Assembly: GCA_965223125.1 (NCBI GenBank)
Contig: OZ244984.1
Span: 434,001-498,000, forward strand
DNA: 64,000 nucleotides
Source: Pacificispira sp965223125
GTDB lineage: Bacteria; Pseudomonadota; Alphaproteobacteria; UBA8366; Aestuariispiraceae
Direction: 5' to 3'
In this document: positions 61,041-64,000 of the stretch, one piece after another
How the letters are laid out: each line of letters starts with the position of its first letter
Numbering within the stretch: position 1 is the stretch's first letter
The notes under the pieces: generated by a model
What the model was told of the DNA's origin: nothing
Databases searched by the model: none
The model's input: only the letters and a program-made list of their open reading frames with translations
Made by a program: the position numbers and the translations under genes

Positions 61041-62243
61041 CTATTGCCAGGACGAGACCCCGTCCTGAGAGGTACCGCATAACGCCGCCGCCATGCCCAG
61101 CAGGGTCTCGTCGGTCCCCGGTGCCCCCATCAATGACAGCGCGACCGGGAAGCCATCCACCCTGGCCACCGGCAGGGAAAGCTGCGGCGTCCCGGCCAGA
61201 GGCGCAATACCGGACAGACGGATGATGCGCGCCCGAATCTCATTCGATGCAACCGCCGACCGCCCCGCCTCCAGTGCCGGGCCCGGTGCGGCGGGCATCA
61301 CCAGCACAGACCCGTCCGCCGTAACCTCCCGCAGCCGCGCCGCGATACACTTCCGCTCCGCATTGGCCGCATCCAGGGACTCGGCATCGATGGACGAACA
61401 CCATTCCAGACGCTCGCGTATGCCGGGCCCGATCTCCGGCGACACCGCCTTGATCCAGGGACCGAGCGTCCGCCAGATTTCCGCACCTTGGGCGATACGG
61501 AAGCAGTCGAACCAGGCATTAAGGCTGCTGCCCTCGGCCAGCGTCATCGGCACGGCCTGGCCATAGCGCGACTCCAGATGTGACAGCGCCTGCGACAGCA
61601 CTTCCCCCGTCTTTGGCTCTGCCTCTGCCCAGACATCCGTGGGCTTCAGCAGGCGCGTTGGCCCTTCCGGTTCCGGGACCGCATCCGCTAGCAAAATATG
61701 CCCCACCTGTCGCATCAGATCGGGATCCCTGGCAAACCATCCGGCGGTATCGAAGGACGCCGCCAGCGGGAAGACACCGCCCAGCGAAACCCGGCCATGA
61801 GTTGGCCTCAGCCCGAAGATACCGCAGAAACTGGCGGGCACCCGAACCGATCCCCCGGTATCGGTGCCAAGCGCGAAATCCACCAGGCCGCCCGCGACCG
61901 CTGCCGCGGAGCCGCTGGACGACCCGCCACAGACCCGCCCCGGCGCGTTCTGATTGATCGGTGTGCCATAATGATGGTTTTCCCCGATGATGGAGAAGGC
62001 AAATTCATCGGTGATTGTCTTGCCGCGCAGTGATGCCCCAGCCTCCAGCAAAAGCCGCACCGCCTCGCTTGTCGTTTCGGCTGGGCCATGAGTCCTGCCC
62101 CAATCGGGATTGCCGCAATGGGAAATCCGCCCGGCAATGTCGAAGAGATCCTTTGCCGCAAATGTCGACCCGGAGAGCGGACCACCGCTTCGTCCATCCA
62201 GACTCAGTGATTCATCGACGAATGCATTCAAGCGACCGACCAT
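61041..62243 (-). CDS. Amidase-signature family hydrolase
   Basis: A 400-residue amidase-signature enzyme. The catalytic Ser-cisSer-Lys triad is visible as K31 in FAAKDLFDIAG, the cis-serine in GGSSSGSAAAVAGGL and the nucleophile in GTDTGGSVRVPASFCGIFGLR. Length and short form fit AtzF/indoleacetamide-type or unspecific amidases; the substrate is not determined. Start at 62243 has GGGGG five bases upstream; the longer 62276 frame is rejected. It lies 12 bases from convergent apt and 49 bases downstream of the type I secretion adaptor. Confidence 0.9.
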   Translation of the reverse strand: MVGRLNAFVDESLSLDGRSGGPLSGSTFAAKDLFDIAGRISHCGNPDWGRTHGPAETTSEAVRLLLEAGASLRGKTITDEFAFSIIGENHHYGTPINQNAPGRVCGGSSSGSAAAVAGGLVDFALGTDTGGSVRVPASFCGIFGLRPTHGRVSLGGVFPLAASFDTAGWFARDPDLMRQVGHILLADAVPEPEGPTRLLKPTDVWAEAEPKTGEVLSQALSHLESRYGQAVPMTLAEGSSLNAWFDCFRIAQGAEIWRTLGPWIKAVSPEIGPGIRERLEWCSSIDAESLDAANAERKCIAARLREVTADGSVLVMPAAPGPALEAGRSAVASNEIRARIIRLSGIAPLAGTPQLSLPVARVDGFPVALSLMGAPGTDETLLGMAAALCGTSQDGVSSWQ

Positions 62244-62292
62244 GTTACCCCCAAGACATGCGATATTCCAGAGCATTCGCCCCGTGGAACGT

Positions 62293-63609
62293 CTACCGTT
62301 CCGTCATCGCATTTTCCTTCGCCTTGATAAGGGGTTTCAGCAGATAGTCCAAGACGGTCTTTTCACCGGTGATGATATCCACCGTCGCTGTCATGCCGGG
62401 AATGATCGGCTTGTCATCACCCAGATTGGTCTCTGTCGTGGACAGGCGCACCCGGTAATAGGGTTCCCCTTCCTCATCCAGGATCGTATCGGCGGAAACA
62501 TCTTCCAGTTTCGCTTCCAACCCGCCGTGGATCGAAAAGTCATAGGCCGATATCTTCACGACCGCCGGAAGTCCGGGGTAAAGCTGTGCCCGGTCCGAGG
62601 GGCGAATCCGCGCTTCCACCAGAAGGGTATCCTCCAGCGGCACGATTTCCGCCACCGGATCGCCGGGCTTCACGACACCGCCAAGGGTATTAATCAGTAT
62701 CTTATTGACCGTACCACGCACCGGGGAGCGGATGTCCGTGCGCTGTTCCCGGTCCCGTCCAGCGGTCAGATCCTCGCGCAGACGCTCCGCATCCGTGCGC
62801 ACCTTGCTCAATTCCTGCTGCGCCTTAGCGCGGAACGCCGACAGTTCCTGTTCGATCGTGCTGGTGGCTTCCTGAATCTGGGACCGGATGCGGGGAATCG
62901 ACAGTTCCGCATCCTGCAATTCGGATTCCAGCCCGACGACGGAACGCCGCACCGTCAGCACCTCCTGCTGCGATGCCGCACCGCTGGCGACCAACGGCTG
63001 CAACAAGTTGAACTCCTCTCGCGCCAGGGCCAGTTGGCTCTGCAACTGGGTCACCTGCGCAGTTTTCTGGCGCAGTTCCTGAAGCGCCTGATTGCGTTGG
63101 GTTTCTCGAATCCGGATCTTGCCCTGCAATTCCGTCAGGTTCCGTTCGAAAACCTCGATCTGATCATTCACCCGGTTCGGGGCATTTGCCTGGATATCTT
63201 CCGGGAAGGTGATTTCGGTTGCCCCGGTCGCCTCGGCAAGCAACCGGGCGCTCTCCGCGATCAGACTGCGATACTGTGTGGTCTTCTCGGCATATTCTGC
63301 CTCGGCCAGGCGGTTTTCGATACGCATGATGACATCACCCGCCTCGACGATCTGTCCCTCGGCAACGGATATCGCCGAAACAATACCGCCTTCAAAATGC
63401 TGGACGATCTTTGTCTGGCTTGAGGGGATGATCTTGCCCTCACCCCGGGTCACCTCATCCAGCACCGCACTCTGCGCCCAGATCAGAAAAACCACGAAGA
63501 AGGATCCGATCAGAAACAGCAGGACATGCGCCCAGAGCCGCGCGCTGCGCCCGACTCCATCCTTGCTTTCGGCATCGAAAATGCCGTCATCCCAATTGCC
63601 AGCAGACAT
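62293..63609 (-). CDS. HlyD-family type I secretion membrane-fusion protein
   Basis: A 438-residue periplasmic adaptor. One N-terminal membrane helix (about residues 29-49, VLLFLIGSFFVVFLIWAQS) is followed by GEGKIIPSSQTKIVQHFEGG, the signature of HlyD/LapC adaptors, a long coiled-coil hairpin (about 120-290, ELQGKIRIRETQRNQALQEL) and a C-terminal beta domain with PIIPGMTATVDIITGEKTVLDYL (core PGMTATVDIITG). It links the inner-membrane ABC exporter to an outer-membrane TolC channel to secrete a large protein, often an adhesin. The start at 63609 has GGAG nine bases upstream. The ABC exporter lies upstream, cut by the window edge. Confidence 0.95.
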   Translation of the reverse strand: MSAGNWDDGIFDAESKDGVGRSARLWAHVLLFLIGSFFVVFLIWAQSAVLDEVTRGEGKIIPSSQTKIVQHFEGGIVSAISVAEGQIVEAGDVIMRIENRLAEAEYAEKTTQYRSLIAESARLLAEATGATEITFPEDIQANAPNRVNDQIEVFERNLTELQGKIRIRETQRNQALQELRQKTAQVTQLQSQLALAREEFNLLQPLVASGAASQQEVLTVRRSVVGLESELQDAELSIPRIRSQIQEATSTIEQELSAFRAKAQQELSKVRTDAERLREDLTAGRDREQRTDIRSPVRGTVNKILINTLGGVVKPGDPVAEIVPLEDTLLVEARIRPSDRAQLYPGLPAVVKISAYDFSIHGGLEAKLEDVSADTILDEEGEPYYRVRLSTTETNLGDDKPIIPGMTATVDIITGEKTVLDYLLKPLIKAKENAMTER

Positions 63610-63662
63610 GCCCAAAACTCCAGTGGTTCAACTGCATCCGATATAGGATGCAGAGTGCCAGA

Positions 63663-64000
63663 TTACACCTTAGCTGCCTGAATTCGACCGGAGGCAAGCG
63701 CCTCCATCACGATTTCCTTCGGCCCGTCCGCCACGATCCGCCCACCATCCATCACGATCAGGCGATCAACCAGCGTCAGCAAGGATCCCCGATGGGTCAC
63801 CAGAATCAGCGTCTTGTTGGTCAGCACCGTACCGAGACGCGCCTTGAAACGGCCTTCGGTCGTATTGTCCATCGCACTGGTCGGCTCGTCCAGCAGCAGG
63901 ATCGGCGGATCGAGCAGCAGCGCCCGCGCCACGGCAATCGCCTGACGCTGGCCGCCAGAGAGAGAAAGCCCCCGCTCCCCAACCGGCAGGTCGAGGCCCA
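63663..64000 (-). CDS. Type I secretion ABC exporter, 5' part outside the window
   Basis: The visible 111-residue C-terminus belongs to the ATPase domain of a LapB-like exporter. The frame is open to base 64000, so the gene continues outside. It reads VGERGLSLSGGQRQAIAVAR (ABC signature), then LLDPPILLLDEPTSAMD (Walker B and D-loop), and LILVTHRGSLLTLVDRLIVM (H-loop His), ending ASGRIQAAKV. It is upstream of and co-directed with the HlyD-like adaptor (53 bases between them), the usual type I secretion pair. Confidence 0.93.
   Translation of the reverse strand, partial: GLDLPVGERGLSLSGGQRQAIAVARALLLDPPILLLDEPTSAMDNTTEGRFKARLGTVLTNKTLILVTHRGSLLTLVDRLIVMDGGRIVADGPKEIVMEALASGRIQAAKV

Noticed and set aside
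62110..63423. 437-residue plus-strand ORF opposite the HlyD-like adaptor
   Set aside because: Antisense shadow of a clear gene; Arg/His/Gln/Leu-rich without motif.
1..64000. CRISPR arrays, tRNA or rRNA genes, complete insertion sequences, prophage
   Set aside because: I looked for regular spaced repeats, cloverleaf-like segments and transposase or phage genes, and saw none. A tRNA scan was not run.

Overview
The window looks like part of an alphaproteobacterial chromosome, most likely from a Rhodospirillales-like, probably marine lineage. The GapR (DUF2312) gene is a protein family largely confined to Alphaproteobacteria. The gene content (sdhCDAB, sucCDAB, MutL with an endonuclease motif, TRAP/TAXI uptake, Mla-type ABC system, LapBC-like type I secretion) and high-GC codon usage agree. 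I saw no rRNA, tRNA, CRISPR array, complete insertion sequence or prophage.

Layout. 1-3180: a hypothetical gene cut by the left edge, a PaiB-like flavin-fold protein, a small membrane protein behind a short upstream ORF, and a BdlA-like PAS-PAS-chemotaxis gene interrupted by two in-frame amber codons. 3291-6930: the succinate dehydrogenase operon with promoter and terminator. 7190-7862: about 670 bases without a credible gene, packed with perfect hairpins carrying stable tetraloops and closed by a strong intrinsic terminator. I read this as a large structured non-coding RNA that I cannot assign to a family. 8033-11099: a periplasmic amino-acid-type binding protein paired with a TorS-like sensor kinase. 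11088-14869: DMT exporter, 3-hydroxybutyryl-CoA dehydrogenase, and a DEAD-box helicase with a long leader.

14951-21811: sucC-sucD-sucA-sucB, the second TCA block. 21977-31488: AzlCD, GapR, an FNR-box-controlled hemN, a CBS protein, pgi-mutL and a large MscS-type channel. 31493-45520: a TetR regulator flanked by related palindromes, a lone molybdenum-hydroxylase large subunit, a DUF3047 lipoprotein, the YbjN/TerB-like/proC/DMT group, a 2-hydroxyacid dehydrogenase, an AhpD-like protein, a SLAC1/TehA-like channel, pyrE and a peptide-type ABC importer without ATPases. 45522-48180: an acidic protein, DUF423 and a cytochrome-P460-like protein that has lost its heme histidine and ends in a 181-bp MITE-like element.

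48233-56296 is a catabolic uptake island on the minus strand: class III aminotransferase, beta-keto acid cleavage enzyme, TAXI receptor, then a second TAXI receptor, fused TRAP permease and UspA protein. It reads as import, transamination and acetyl-CoA-dependent cleavage of an amino acid-like compound. 56321-60393 is an Mla/MCE lipid transport operon. apt, an amidase, and a type I secretion adaptor and ABC exporter (cut by the right edge) complete the window.

The two TCA blocks (sdh, suc) together cover 2-oxoglutarate to fumarate apart from E3, which is not here. All functions rest on motif and family recognition by eye. No database search or folding program was run.
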